The notes: generated by a model from the letters alone, not told the origin. 64,000 bases of DNA from CAZPWQ01 sp964590495 (GCA_964590495.1 CAZPWQ010000002.1:19326-83325), one strand, 5' to 3'; counted from the stretch's first letter, positions 44,387 to 53,566 are shown. Program-made: numbers and translations.

Positions 44387-44977
44387 TCAGTTAAATTCTA
44401 CGCCTTTGCGAATTTGGTAGAAGCGGTAAAGGTAATCAAACAGGGAGAAAGTCATTACAGATAATGAAGCTCCCATAAGCATTAAATGCACAGGTTCCGC
44501 TTCCGGATAGAAGAAAACGGACAGCCAGTATAAACCAAGTATATTGACATTTATTTTACCCGACATAACAGCCATCGCCACCTTGCCTCTCAGCTTTTTT
44601 ATATAAAGCGATCCACTCATGATGATAGCATCCCGGGTAATTTCGACAATAAAAAACCAAAGTGGAATGAGTCCGATGTAAACGGCATAAAAGAACAGCA
44701 AAAAGGCACAGATTTTATCGGCCAGGGGATCCAGTACCTTTCCCCATTCTGTAATTTCATTATTCCACCGTGCCAGAAAGCCATCGAGGTAATCTGATAC
44801 TATTCCATAAAAAACAAGGGCTGTTACCGCCCATGTTATTTGTTGACCATTGGTGTAGTGCAGGTAGATAATCGGAAGCGCCACAAAGATCCGGGACATG
44901 GAAACAAAATTGGACCATGTATACAGAACTTGTTTTACCTCCACCTTCTTGCGATCTATGTTATACGGCTCAGCCAA
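44387..44977 (-). CDS. CDP-alcohol phosphatidyltransferase family protein
   Basis: This 196-residue membrane enzyme carries the full catalytic signature of the CDP-alcohol phosphatidyltransferases: Asp62, Asp65, Gly66, Ala69, Arg70 in SDYLDGFLAR, then Gly79, Asp83 and Asp87 in GKVLDPLADK. Four to six membrane helices are visible. It transfers a phosphatidyl group from CDP-diacylglycerol to an alcohol. The compact size resembles PgsA (phosphatidylglycerophosphate synthase) or PssA-like enzymes, but the acceptor cannot be decided. The gene lies upstream of ftsY on the same strand and is divergent from the Nudix gene. Confidence 0.88.
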   Translation of the reverse strand: MAEPYNIDRKKVEVKQVLYTWSNFVSMSRIFVALPIIYLHYTNGQQITWAVTALVFYGIVSDYLDGFLARWNNEITEWGKVLDPLADKICAFLLFFYAVYIGLIPLWFFIVEITRDAIIMSGSLYIKKLRGKVAMAVMSGKINVNILGLYWLSVFFYPEAEPVHLMLMGASLSVMTFSLFDYLYRFYQIRKGVEFN

Positions 44978-45055
44978 CAGTTTAGCGGCACGTTTGTTAT
45001 ATTATTTCCTGTTTTACTAACCACCTAAAGATAAAAATGATTCAGTGATCTTCCT

Positions 45056-45622
45056 ATGAATGATACTGACAAGCTGATAGAACGAAGACTGACTTCGCAG
45101 GAAGTTTTCAGCGGTCGTTTACTGCACGTTTTTTTAGATGAAGCGCGATTGCCTGATGGTTCGACTTCCAGCAGGGAGTGGATCAAACATCCCGGCGCAT
45201 CGGCTGTACTGCCGGTTTTTGAAAATGGTGATGTGATGCTCGTTCGACAATTTCGTTATCCTACGTCCCAGATCTTTTATGAAGTGCCCGCGGGTAAAAT
45301 CGATTCAGGCGAAACCGCCGACAGCACGGCGACCCGTGAGCTCAGGGAAGAAGCGGGACTGGTGTGCAATCAATTTCGATATGTCGGTCATTTTTATCCA
45401 AGCATCGGTTATACTGATGAAATTATTCATCTGTATGTGGCGTGGGACATTGAATCCTACGAACAGCAGGTGGAAAAGGATGAATTTCTGTTGAAAAAAC
45501 GGCTTCCTTTCAAAGAAGCAGTTGAGATGGTCTACAGTGGAGAAATATCGGACGGAAAAACTATTATATCATTGCTGAAATCCTGGCACTGGTGGCAGAA
45601 AAACGGGCCTTTTAAAGTTTGA
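45056..45622 (+). CDS. Nudix hydrolase, ADP-ribose pyrophosphatase-like
   Basis: This 188-residue protein has a perfect Nudix box: G80 KIDSG E86 ... R94 E95 LR E98 E99 A G101 L, consistent with GX5EX7REUXEEXGU. Upstream it has LPVFENGDVMLVRQFRYP and downstream TPSIGYTDEIIHLYVAW-type sequence with SIGYTDE, typical of the ADP-ribose pyrophosphatase subgroup, which hydrolyses ADP-ribose and related dinucleotides. It is cytoplasmic. The IS3 element begins 28 bases after its stop codon. Confidence 0.9.
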   Translation: MNDTDKLIERRLTSQEVFSGRLLHVFLDEARLPDGSTSSREWIKHPGASAVLPVFENGDVMLVRQFRYPTSQIFYEVPAGKIDSGETADSTATRELREEAGLVCNQFRYVGHFYPSIGYTDEIIHLYVAWDIESYEQQVEKDEFLLKKRLPFKEAVEMVYSGEISDGKTIISLLKSWHWWQKNGPFKV

Positions 45623-45695
45623 GGCTTGCCACTAAGGCAGTAAGATCACTTGTCCGTGTCCGTCCCTGGAATAGCTTGACCGTTATTGTTGATGA

Positions 45696-46687
45696 TTAAT
45701 TTAAATGTACCATACAATAGGGATATTGCCCGCCGGTGTCAACGGGAATGTTTTGGAGGCTAGCCTCCAAAAATTTCGGGATGTTTTCCGAGCGAATGAC
45801 TTCGACTTTTCGTTGCCGTTTGGGCAACTGCCAGTATTCCCGTTCATACTCGAACGGGGAGCAACGCCCAAGGGCCCCATGGTGACGTTTGGTGTTGTAG
45901 TCGGTCACTGCCTTGTGGGTATGGCGTCGTAGCCCCCGAAAGCTGCTCAGGGACTTCGGGACCAGGTATTCGTTTTTAATCACCCCGTTGATCCGCTCGG
46001 CGAAGGCGTTGTCGGTGGCTCTCCCACCCATGCTGACCTGGATTCCGTGAGCACGCAGTAACGCCAAATATCGCCCGTCGGTGTATTGGGATCCCCGGTC
46101 GGAGTGATGCACGCAGCCTTCCAGCTGTTTGGCAGAAAACTCCTCGAGGGCTCTCTGCAGGGCCTGCAGGTTCGCCTCGGCCCGCAGGCTCTTGCTGGTC
46201 GCATAGCCGACGATCCGGCGGGTGTATACCTCGATGATGAAGGTCAGATAATAGAACTCCTCACCGATCTTTATGTAGGTGATGTCGCTTTGCCACACCT
46301 GGCAAGGTCCATCGACCAGCCGTCCTTCAATCAGGTTCTCAAAGACCTTATGGGCCGGTATGGTCGTGCGCATGCGGTTTTTCGGGCGGCGCACCCCATA
46401 GCCCAGCTCCCCAAAGATCCGGCAGAACTTGTCGCGGCCCATCCCCTCCGGGGCCAGTTGCCAGTAGAGCTTCTCCAGGCCCTCTCCCGGATGTTCGGGC
46501 CCGCCGCTCGTCCACCTGTCCGATCTAGCCGGCGGATCAGCCCCAGCTCGGTCTCCTCGCGCTTAAAATGCTCCCAGACAGCCTGCTTGGTAATCCCGAC
46601 CACCCGGTATAGTGCATTCAGACTATAGGTGGTTAACTGTCGGTGCTCCCGGAACCACTCGAGGGTGTCCCAGAAGAATTTTTTTTT
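45696..46687 (-). pseudogene. IS3 orfB transposase, frameshifted
   Basis: The DDE transposase part of the IS3 element. Downstream of the break it is intact: DITYIK, HSDRGSQYTD and AFAERINGVIKNEYL supply the D, D, E residues. The upstream part encodes FFWDTLEWFREHRQL ... GITKQAVWEHFKREETEL through GLIRRLDR. Between them a one-base insertion at about 46516-46519 disrupts DRQVDERRAR (the expected GAT CGG CAG GTG reads GAT CGG ACAG GTG), so the two halves lie in different frames. This is additional to the normal -1 slip at the A run. A sequencing error cannot be excluded. Confidence 0.8.
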
Positions 46688-47022
46688 AGATCCAGATCGT
46701 ATTCCTCTTCGGCCAACTCGACCATCTTCTCCAGGAAATCAACTTTGATCTGTTTCTGGCCGAGCTTGCGCTCGAGCCGTGCAATACGATCTGTAAGATC
46801 TTTGACTTTTTTATCGGTGCTTTCGGACATTTCGACAACGTTTACGCTGGGGGAATCAGCAGGTGAATATTTATAAATCCAACGGTAAATGGTCGTTGGG
46901 GCACAATGATACAAATCCGCCAGCTCTTTTACACTATAGTTCCCGCTTCGAAATTCCCGGACCGCTTTCCTGCGAATCTGTTCACTGAATTCTCGTCGTT
47001 TGTTTAGTTTGCGTTTGTTCAT
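46633..47022 (-). CDS. IS3 orfA transposase, helix-turn-helix subunit
   Basis: This 129-residue protein has the IS3 orfA helix-turn-helix: FSEQIRRKAVREFRSGNYSVKELADLYHCAPTTIYRWIYKYS in pieces over residues 13-54. A leucine-rich coiled-coil (VKDLTDRIARLERKLGQKQIKVDFLEKMVEL) follows near 72-102. It ends a few codons after the A-rich slip site at 46679-46687. In IS3 elements, slippage there fuses orfA and orfB into the active transposase. Alone it usually acts as a regulator. The start is the ATG at 47022, near the inverted repeat. Confidence 0.88.
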   Translation of the reverse strand: MNKRKLNKRREFSEQIRRKAVREFRSGNYSVKELADLYHCAPTTIYRWIYKYSPADSPSVNVVEMSESTDKKVKDLTDRIARLERKLGQKQIKVDFLEKMVELAEEEYDLDLKKNSSGTPSSGSGSTDS

Positions 47023-47098
47023 AACTTGTCCTTTTTGTGGTCAAGCTATGTTAGGGACGGACACGGACAGGCCCGTCTGGCGTCTCGCTTCTAGCTTT

Positions 47099-47389
47099 TT
47101 ACCCAATAATTTCTTCCTGCACAGCCAGGTCGTACAGCGATTTGTGCAGATCGGTGTCGTTGACATCGCCGCGGTTAATAAGTTCCTCAACTTCATCGCC
47201 GCGCAATAGCAGGATACATCCCTGCCTGTTCAGCTCTTCATCAAAATTTCGCGGGTCGGCCATAGACAATTTTTTCAGATCGATGCCATCCGGATTTTTC
47301 TTAATATTGACCAGGCAGTAAAAATTATTTTCCGCTTCATCGTCACCGAATCCAAAGATCTCAAGTTTTGTATTATCCTTTTTCAGCAT
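47099..47389 (-). CDS. Small acidic protein of unknown function
   Basis: I do not recognise this 96-residue protein. It is acidic (many Asp/Glu), starts MLKKDNTKLEIFGFGDDEAE, and is followed by strand-like segments NNFYCLVNIKKNPDGIDL and helices (NFDEELNRQGCILLLRGDEVEELI). It has no signal peptide or membrane segment. The stop codon is 30 bases past the right end of the IS3 element. The IS may therefore have inserted in the spacer beside it or truncated a longer gene end. Confidence 0.55.
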   Translation of the reverse strand: MLKKDNTKLEIFGFGDDEAENNFYCLVNIKKNPDGIDLKKLSMADPRNFDEELNRQGCILLLRGDEVEELINRGDVNDTDLHKSLYDLAVQEEIIG

Positions 47390-47527
47390 GGTTTTTTGAA
47401 TTGGTTATCTGCTAATTAGTAAATTGTTTGATGCAAAAATCATATTTTGAGCTCAGGTGCTTTATTACTCATTGGTTATTGCTAAATGCTCTCACAACTA
47501 ACCCGTAACTAATCACTGATAACAATA

Positions 47528-47938
47528 TTAATTCTTATGCCTTTCCAAAAAATCGCGGGCTTTAATGAGTTCCACTACTTCATCCGTTTCCTTGTCGATA
47601 ATAGCCACCTGAAATAAGCTGATAATTGCCAGGTTGTCGATACAGGTCACTGCTTCCTCAATAGTTTCACATTCTTCCTGCTCACTTACCAGGTCGTTTA
47701 CCCCCTTGACAACATATCGATAGTTCTTTTTAATTTTTTGATGTTTCATTTTGTTTTCAGCGGGTTCATTGAAATATTCCCGGAGAGCTTCTTCCGTTAC
47801 ATACCACTGTACCCCAAGTTTTCGGGCACGGATTTTACCTCCCCTCAGATAGGCGCGAATGGTCATTTTACTGAGTCCCAGTTGCTGATGCAGATCATCA
47901 ACAGAATAAAGCGTCAGTTTTCCTATTTGTTTAGGCAT
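47528..47938 (-). CDS. Helix-turn-helix DNA-binding protein (excisionase-like)
   Basis: This 136-residue protein begins with an excisionase/MerR-like helix-turn-helix: LYSVDDLHQQLGLSKMTIRAYLRGGKIRARKLGVQWYVTEEAL over about residues 9-52. A C-terminal alpha/beta part follows (YVVKGVNDLV, ECETIEEAVTCIDNLAII, FQVAIIDKETDEVVELI). The start at 47938 (MPKQIGKL) is preferred over an in-frame upstream ATG at 48010, because the extension is hydrophobic and unlike the family. The role is probably transcription control. It is divergent from the DinB-family gene, with a terminator-like hairpin (48131-48156) in the spacer. Confidence 0.7.
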   Translation of the reverse strand: MPKQIGKLTLYSVDDLHQQLGLSKMTIRAYLRGGKIRARKLGVQWYVTEEALREYFNEPAENKMKHQKIKKNYRYVVKGVNDLVSEQEECETIEEAVTCIDNLAIISLFQVAIIDKETDEVVELIKARDFLERHKN

Positions 47939-48130
47939 AAAGCACAAGTTCTGTCTTAAACTATGTTTATCTTCGAATAATAATAACTTGCTAAGATAAT
48001 AATAAACCACTAATACCTAAAGCTTGATTATATATTACTATAATATTACTTATATATCACTTATCCTATCGGAAAAATAGTTGTTTTGCATAGGGTAATA
48101 GCTGTACATTGTAAATAGTTACTTGAAAAT

Positions 48131-48156
48131 AAAGCCTCGAAGCAATCGGGGCTTTT
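48131..48156 (+). terminator. Orphan rightward terminator-like hairpin upstream of the DinB gene
   Basis: AAAGCCTCGA (48131-48140) pairs with TCGGGGCTTT (48146-48155), one G-U pair, around a 5-base loop, followed by TGTTTTATCC. The stem plus T-rich tail acts on the plus strand, yet no plus-strand gene ends in the preceding 120 bases; the neighbour HTH gene is on the minus strand. It could be an attenuator ahead of the DinB gene at 48206, or the end of a small RNA. Confidence 0.5.
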
Positions 48157-48205
48157 GTTTTATCCTCTCTTTCTGAAGCAGTTTTAAACGCAATTCCATT
48201 AATCC

Positions 48206-48679
48206 ATGAGTAGCCGAAAGTCTGTCCGTGAATTACTCCTTGAACAGCTCAATGGTAAAAATGCCCATGTCGATTTTACACAGGCAGTACAAGGGATAAC
48301 CTGGCAACAGGCGGGTATTAAAGCAGAAGGAGTACCTCATACGATCTGGCAACTGGTTGAGCATATTCGCATAAGTCAGGATGATATTATCGAATTCTGC
48401 ATCAATGAAAGGTATGAAGAAATTGACTGGCCCGATGATTACTGGCCGGAATCTCATAAACCGGCAGATAAAGAAGAATGGGAGAATTCTAAATCAGCCG
48501 TTCAGGAGGGGATTGATCGTATGAAAGAGATGATCAGCAATCCAGAATTGGATCTCCTGGAGCCTTTCCCCCATGGCGGCGGTCAGACTCTCTTCCGGGA
48601 AGCAATGCTTATCATTGATCACGGAGCCTATCATATCGGCCAAATTATCCAGATTCGCCGCATTCTTGGCAGTTGGTAA
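48206..48679 (+). CDS. DinB-family protein
   Basis: This 157-residue DinB-fold protein has the three-histidine metal site: His53 in LVEHIRISQDD, and His139 and His143 in IIDHGAYHIGQIIQIRR. DinB-family proteins are metal-dependent thiol transferases or nucleases of varied function, and the substrate here is unknown. It has no signal peptide. Its ATG at 48206 lies 50 bases after the orphan terminator-like hairpin. It shares only the family fold, and not close sequence, with the YfiT-type protein at 3533. Confidence 0.85.
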   Translation: MSSRKSVRELLLEQLNGKNAHVDFTQAVQGITWQQAGIKAEGVPHTIWQLVEHIRISQDDIIEFCINERYEEIDWPDDYWPESHKPADKEEWENSKSAVQEGIDRMKEMISNPELDLLEPFPHGGGQTLFREAMLIIDHGAYHIGQIIQIRRILGSW

Positions 48680-48785
48680 GTACAGAAAAATAATACATTT
48701 ACCAGTAGTTTTATTTGGCTTTTAGTTGCTGTTTCTGTATGATATTCTTTAACGTTAACCTATTTCACTTAAAAAAGAGATTAAT

Positions 48786-49175
48786 ATGGAAACACTAAAG
48801 AAAGCGGGTAGAATTCTTTTCGGTATAGTATTCGCAATTTTCGGGCTCTTTCACTTCATGAATGCAGGAGCAATGGCAGGGATGGTTCCTATTCCAGGCG
48901 GTGTATTCTGGGTCTATTTAACGGGTGCAGCCTTTTTGGCCGTATGTGTTAGTTTTCTAATTGAGAAAAAAGTACGTCTGGCAGGTATATTATTGGGTGT
49001 ATTACTTTTAATTTTTGTTCTGTCGATTCATCTTCCTGCTGTAATCGGCGGTGACCAAATGGCCATGACCAATCTTCTTAAAGATCTGGCATTAGCCGCC
49101 GGTGCTTGGTATATAGCCGGTGATTATGGTGAGGAAGAGGAAAGGGTTACCGGTGAGACACCACCTGCTGTTTAG
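48786..49175 (+). CDS. DoxX-like small membrane protein
   Basis: This 129-residue protein has four membrane helices and the DoxX-like opening RILFGIVFAIFGLFHFMNAGAMAG (8-31), then GGVFWVYLTGAAFLAVCVSFLI and VRLAGILLGVLLLIFVLSIHLPA, a final helix and an acidic C-terminal tail (EEEERVTGETPPAV). The function is unknown. It lies 106 bases after the DinB gene on the same strand and ends upstream of a strong terminator at 49258-49291. Confidence 0.8.
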   Translation: METLKKAGRILFGIVFAIFGLFHFMNAGAMAGMVPIPGGVFWVYLTGAAFLAVCVSFLIEKKVRLAGILLGVLLLIFVLSIHLPAVIGGDQMAMTNLLKDLALAAGAWYIAGDYGEEEERVTGETPPAV

Positions 49176-49257
49176 GTTATACCTTAATAAATTCGAATAT
49201 TTGTCGAATGTTTTTGGCTTTCGGCGTAATTCTGATGATTTACTATGTTTTATAAAT

Positions 49258-49291
49258 AATACCTGCTGCAAATATTTTTGCAGCAGGTATT
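49258..49291. terminator. Strong bidirectional terminator
   Basis: A 15-bp perfect stem AATACCTGCTGCAAA (49258-49272) pairs with TTTGCAGCAGGTATT (49277-49291) around a 4-base loop. It lies between the convergent DoxX-like and PhoX-like genes, 82 bases after the first stop and 14 bases before the second, so it can serve both. Confidence 0.85.
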
Positions 49292-49305
49292 TCTAATCAG
49301 AATTG

Positions 49306-50700
49306 TTAAGAACGAGCTTTCTCCCATGGTCCGGTAATCGCAAGCGTCAACCCTGAATGTTGAATATTCATGAAAAGCGTGGATCCATCAGGGGAAAATG
49401 TGGCGCCTGCCAGCTCGGAATTGGATTTTGGATTACGGCCGAATTTATAAACATTGCCTTCAGGAGTAATGCCGATAAGATCCTGCCTCTCACCAGTATC
49501 TTCACATACGATCAGATCTCCCCATGGAGCTACTGTAAGATTGTCGGCATTTTCTATAATCGAACTGTCGGTTGATTCCACAAAAAGTTCAAGGACGCCA
49601 GGGGAATTTACCTCCCCCCGAGCAGCTTCTGAAGGGCTTGGCGTGTATTTCCATATTTGGCCCAGTTTTTTTGGCCCGCCATTCGTACATGCAAAATAAA
49701 CAGCATCATTTCCATACCACATCCCTTCGCCCCTGGCAAAACGGGCAGCACCTTTTTTATATCCCCTGTAACGGAGATTATCATCGGGGTTCTCAACCTC
49801 CTCCATATCAATCCATTCGATATCAAAATTTTGTCCCTCTTCAATGGTTTTTGAGTCCCAGTTTCGGGTATCCATACCCGGAGATCCTTTGATAGCTAAA
49901 GCCTGCAGAGTTCCTCCATTCAACAACTTTCCGGGAGTATTCGGAATGAAACGGTATAGGAGTCCTTCGGAATCATCTTCGGTCTGATAAATCACATTGC
50001 TGTTAGGATCAACAGCCACCGCTTCATGATTGAAACGTCCCATTTCTCTTATTGGCGTTGGTTTTGCGCGCATTATCTCAGCCGAGGCCGGCACTTCAAA
50101 TACATATCCGTGACTTTTCGCATACACATCATTCGGGCTCATCACAATTTCTTCGCAGGTAAGCCAGCTGTTCCAGGGGGTTAGCCCGCCGGCACAGTTT
50201 CGGATCGTACCGGCAAGACTCAAATATTCGCGCACTACTACTTGTTTTTTCGTGTCATAAACGATAGTGGTTGTGCCGCCCTGGCCCGGATTGTTATCGT
50301 GACCGAAATCATAAAACTCATCTTTGTCAAGTTTAGTTGTGAGTGCAAAGTCACTCCCAAAAGCACTTTCGTCTCCACCTTTTGCGGCATTTACTTCGTG
50401 GTTACGAATCAGGATGGTCAACCCGTCCGGACCCGGGAAAGTGGCCATACCATCAGGACGGTGAGGTACAAAAAAACCGTCATCCATCAGGTCGCCGAAA
50501 GTTGAAATTATTTCGTAAGAAAAACTTTCCGGGAGATCGAAGATTTGGTCCGGATCCGATAATATTGGCCCAAAAGTGTCGGAGATAAGATTGGGTGGAA
50601 TTTCGCGGGAAGCTCGGCATCCGCTTAATATCTGTAAACCTGAAAAGCCCAGGGTTAATGCCCCGGCTTGCTTTAAAAAATGTTTTCTGGATATGGACAT
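49306..50700 (-). CDS. PhoX-like DUF839 protein (secreted phosphatase family)
   Basis: This protein of about 464 residues starts MSISRKHFLKQAGALTLGFSGLQILSGC, a SRKxFLK twin-arginine-like signal with a lipobox cysteine near residue 28. Beta-propeller segments of the PhoX/DUF839 family follow: LIRNHEVN near 97, NCAGGLTPWNSWLTCEE in the middle, GRFNHEAVAVDP and LTVAPWGDLIVCEDTG near the C-terminus. PhoX proteins are Ca/Fe-dependent phosphatases; whether this member is an active phosphatase is inferred. It is single and probably exported folded through Tat. Confidence 0.85.
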   Translation of the reverse strand: MSISRKHFLKQAGALTLGFSGLQILSGCRASREIPPNLISDTFGPILSDPDQIFDLPESFSYEIISTFGDLMDDGFFVPHRPDGMATFPGPDGLTILIRNHEVNAAKGGDESAFGSDFALTTKLDKDEFYDFGHDNNPGQGGTTTIVYDTKKQVVVREYLSLAGTIRNCAGGLTPWNSWLTCEEIVMSPNDVYAKSHGYVFEVPASAEIMRAKPTPIREMGRFNHEAVAVDPNSNVIYQTEDDSEGLLYRFIPNTPGKLLNGGTLQALAIKGSPGMDTRNWDSKTIEEGQNFDIEWIDMEEVENPDDNLRYRGYKKGAARFARGEGMWYGNDAVYFACTNGGPKKLGQIWKYTPSPSEAARGEVNSPGVLELFVESTDSSIIENADNLTVAPWGDLIVCEDTGERQDLIGITPEGNVYKFGRNPKSNSELAGATFSPDGSTLFMNIQHSGLTLAITGPWEKARS

Positions 50701-50908
50701 ATACATCAACTAAGGGTTAAAATAGCTGATCTTAAGAATAACATTTTTCAACTAAATCTCAACCTGGTATCATCCTCATTGATTATTATTATTTTTTACA
50801 TTTGAAAAATTATTTTACACGGTTCTGGTATCCAGTATGAAACTTATAGCAATAAAATTATATTTTGAATAACCTAATCAACTATATCCGGGATCAAATT
50901 TAATTTAC

Positions 50909-53566
50909 TTGCATAGGCCAAGACTATCACTTGCATACTTTTTTTTAATCACTCTCTTTTTTCTTTTTACTTCAACCCTCTCTGCGCAAGAAAGTAAGGA
51001 TAACAGGCGAAGTATATCAGCCCAAAAAATTAATGCCAACAATATAAATATAGATGGTAAGCTGACGGAAGATGTGTGGGAAAATGCAATTTTTGCCACT
51101 GATTTTGTTCAGCGGGAGCCTGATGAAGGAGCTGAGGCCACTGAACAAACGCAGGTTGCCTTCTTTTACGATGACAAAGCACTTTATATTGGTGCCCGCA
51201 TGTTCAGTTCTGATCCCGAAAAGATACAGGCTCAAATAAGCCGGCGCGACAATACCGGCAATGCTGAGCGACTGGTTATCTCATTGGATACATATCTCGA
51301 CCGGCGGACTTCCCGCAGCTTTGTAATCACAGCATCAAGTGTACGGGCCGATTATGTTCAGCCTGAAGATGAAATGAATTTTCGCGGAAGAGATTATTCC
51401 TTTGACCCTGTCTGGACCGCTCAGAGTAATATTGACTCTCTGGGCTGGACGACCGAGATACGAATACCGTTTTCCCAGTTACGTTATAGTGAGCAGGAAG
51501 AACAAGTTTGGGGATTGAACATCAACAGGTACCTGCCTCACAAAAACGAGGATGTATACTGGGTTGTGATTCCTCAGGATGAAACCGGGTGGGCTTCCCG
51601 GTTTGGCCATTTAAGAGGAATAACAAATATACCGAGATTACAACAAATTGAATTGATTCCTTATCTAGCCGGAAATGGGTTCATGGAAGGTTCGCCCGAT
51701 CCCCGGAATCCGTTTACAGATGATTTTAATCTTAACGCACGGGTGGGGGGAGACTTTAAAATCGGTTTAGGTCCCAATCTAAAGCTTGACGGTACAATCA
51801 ACCCGGATTTCGGGCAGGTCGAAGCTGATCCGGCCCAGGTAAACCTGTCGGCCTTTGAAACATTTTTTGAAGAAAAACGCCCGTTCTTTACCGAAAACCA
51901 ACAGCTGTTTCGAGTTTTAAGCGGCGGCGGAAATCGTTCTGACAGATATTTTTATTCCCGTAGAATTGGTGCGGCACCTTCATTGCGTCCCCGCGGGGAG
52001 GATATCGATTATATAGATCAGGCTGACAACACTTCTATTATCGGAGCGTCGAAAATTACCGGTCGATTTCTATCGGGACTGTCTGTGGGAGGAGTAGCTG
52101 CCATAACCGCCAGTGAAAAGGCACAAATTTATAATTTTAATAATGACACCTTTAACAGAATGGAGGTTGAACCGCTTTCCGGCTTTGGTGTGGTAAGGTT
52201 ACAGCAGGAATTCGGGGATAACGCATCTACTGTGGGCATGATATTAACTACGGTAAATCGTAACCTTGAGGCCGGAACGGAGCTGGCAAATAACCTCAAC
52301 CGGTCGGCCCTGACCGGAGGTACCGACTGGAATATCCGGTTTCAGGACGGGAAATATGTGTTCGCGGGCGATGCGGGATTCAGCTACATTTCGGGTGAAC
52401 CGGAAGCGATTATGCTGGCTCAGCAATCAAGCGCCAGATATTACCAGAGACCTGATGCGGATCATATTATCCTTGACCCTACCAGAACTTCTCTTGCCGG
52501 ATATCGCGGTGAAGTTGAGTTCTCCAAAAACTCCGGTGAACACTGGCTTTGGGAAGTTCAGGCAGGTACCAAATCACCGGGATTCGATCTTAATGATTCC
52601 GGGATTTTATTCAGCGCCGATGAAATCAGCACCCGTGGCGAGATTACATTTAGGGAAAATACACCGAGTTCCTGGTATCAGTCCTACCGCATTGAGTTGA
52701 GTGGAAGTCAATCCTGGAATTATGGAGGTACCCTCCGTGAGAATGAAATTGAGCTGAGCAGCCGTATTGAGTGGAAAAACTTCTGGTCGAATTTCCTGAA
52801 TATAGAGTATAGTCTTCGAACTTTTAATGACCGGTTGACAAGAGGCGGACCTTTAATGGGATCTCCAGCTGGTTATAGTTTCAGAACAGGTTTGTTTTCA
52901 AACCGAAGTTCCAACATCTTTGGGCAAATTTTTCTTAGCTATGATCGCGATGAATTCGGTGGCTGGGATCTGGGCATCAGACCCTCTCTTGAGGTTCGGC
53001 CAGGCGGAAAGTGGCAGCTTGAACTTGAACCTCGTATTTCACGCGAGAAGGAAACCCGCCAGTATATTACAACGATGCCCGGCGGTAGAGAAGAAACATT
53101 CGGCAACCGGTATATTTTCTCCAGCATCGATCGTAGTACATTCTCGCTCCAAACTAGATTGGATTATGCATTTTCTCCGGATTTAACACTGGAAATGTAT
53201 GCAGAGCCCTTTGTTGCCAGTGGCAACTATTATAACCCCGGTGAATTGCCGGAACCCAAATCCTATGACCTGGACTATTATGATGTGGTGGGGCGGACAG
53301 AGAACGAAGACTTTTTGGTTAACGACGGCTCAACACAATTTACCGTGCCTGATCGTGATTTTCTGGTAAAGTCATTTCGGAGCAGCATAGTATTGCGTTA
53401 CCAGTGGCGGCCCGGAAGCACCTTTTTTCTCGTATGGCAGCAAAACCGGTTTTCCAGGGAACAGGAGAATCGATTTGTAGAGCCGGGAGATTTGGTTAAC
53501 GCTCTTGGTGAAACAGGCGACAATTTATTTGCCATTAAATTCACCTACTGGTTTTCGGCCAATTAG
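50909..53566 (+). CDS. DUF5916 outer-membrane protein with CBM9-like N-terminal domain
   Basis: This 885-residue exported protein has a TTG start and a signal peptide (hydrophobic YFFLITLFFLFTSTLSAQ). A carbohydrate-binding-module-9-like domain comes first: INIDGKLTEDVWENA, VAFFYDDKALYIGARMF, SLDTYLDRR, WTTEIRIPFSQLRYS (about residues 47-210). A C-terminal DUF5916 beta-barrel-like region follows, containing GGDFKIGLGPNLKLDGTINPDFGQVEADP (in pieces) and FFEEKRPFFTENQQLF. It ends with an aromatic strand (FAIKFTYWFSAN). These proteins are abundant in Bacteroidota and their function is unknown. Confidence 0.85.
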   Translation: MHRPRLSLAYFFLITLFFLFTSTLSAQESKDNRRSISAQKINANNINIDGKLTEDVWENAIFATDFVQREPDEGAEATEQTQVAFFYDDKALYIGARMFSSDPEKIQAQISRRDNTGNAERLVISLDTYLDRRTSRSFVITASSVRADYVQPEDEMNFRGRDYSFDPVWTAQSNIDSLGWTTEIRIPFSQLRYSEQEEQVWGLNINRYLPHKNEDVYWVVIPQDETGWASRFGHLRGITNIPRLQQIELIPYLAGNGFMEGSPDPRNPFTDDFNLNARVGGDFKIGLGPNLKLDGTINPDFGQVEADPAQVNLSAFETFFEEKRPFFTENQQLFRVLSGGGNRSDRYFYSRRIGAAPSLRPRGEDIDYIDQADNTSIIGASKITGRFLSGLSVGGVAAITASEKAQIYNFNNDTFNRMEVEPLSGFGVVRLQQEFGDNASTVGMILTTVNRNLEAGTELANNLNRSALTGGTDWNIRFQDGKYVFAGDAGFSYISGEPEAIMLAQQSSARYYQRPDADHIILDPTRTSLAGYRGEVEFSKNSGEHWLWEVQAGTKSPGFDLNDSGILFSADEISTRGEITFRENTPSSWYQSYRIELSGSQSWNYGGTLRENEIELSSRIEWKNFWSNFLNIEYSLRTFNDRLTRGGPLMGSPAGYSFRTGLFSNRSSNIFGQIFLSYDRDEFGGWDLGIRPSLEVRPGGKWQLELEPRISREKETRQYITTMPGGREETFGNRYIFSSIDRSTFSLQTRLDYAFSPDLTLEMYAEPFVASGNYYNPGELPEPKSYDLDYYDVVGRTENEDFLVNDGSTQFTVPDRDFLVKSFRSSIVLRYQWRPGSTFFLVWQQNRFSREQENRFVEPGDLVNALGETGDNLFAIKFTYWFSAN

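Larger units (their letters stand above)
45651..47069 (-). mobile_element. IS3-family insertion sequence, with damaged orfB
   Basis: This 1419-bp element is bounded by 31-bp terminal inverted repeats: TGTCCGTGTCCGTCCCT ... TAGCTTGACC at 45651-45681 and its reverse complement at 47039-47069 (28 of 31 positions match). Inside are orfA (minus strand) and orfB, with a run of nine A's at 46679-46687 in the minus reading as the expected programmed -1 slip site. The interior is visibly more G/C-rich than its neighbours. Immediate flanks (CACT on the left, GGCC on the right) show no short target duplication. orfB has a one-base insertion, so the element is probably inactive. Confidence 0.88.

Noticed and set aside
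46331..46603. Separate 90-codon minus-strand protein inside the IS element
   Set aside because: Its first part is the true start of orfB; after the one-base insertion it reads out of frame. Treated as one frameshifted orfB.
45640..47080. Target-site duplication around the IS3 element
   Set aside because: The bases beside the inverted repeats (CACT on the left, GGCC on the right) do not match over 3-5 positions.
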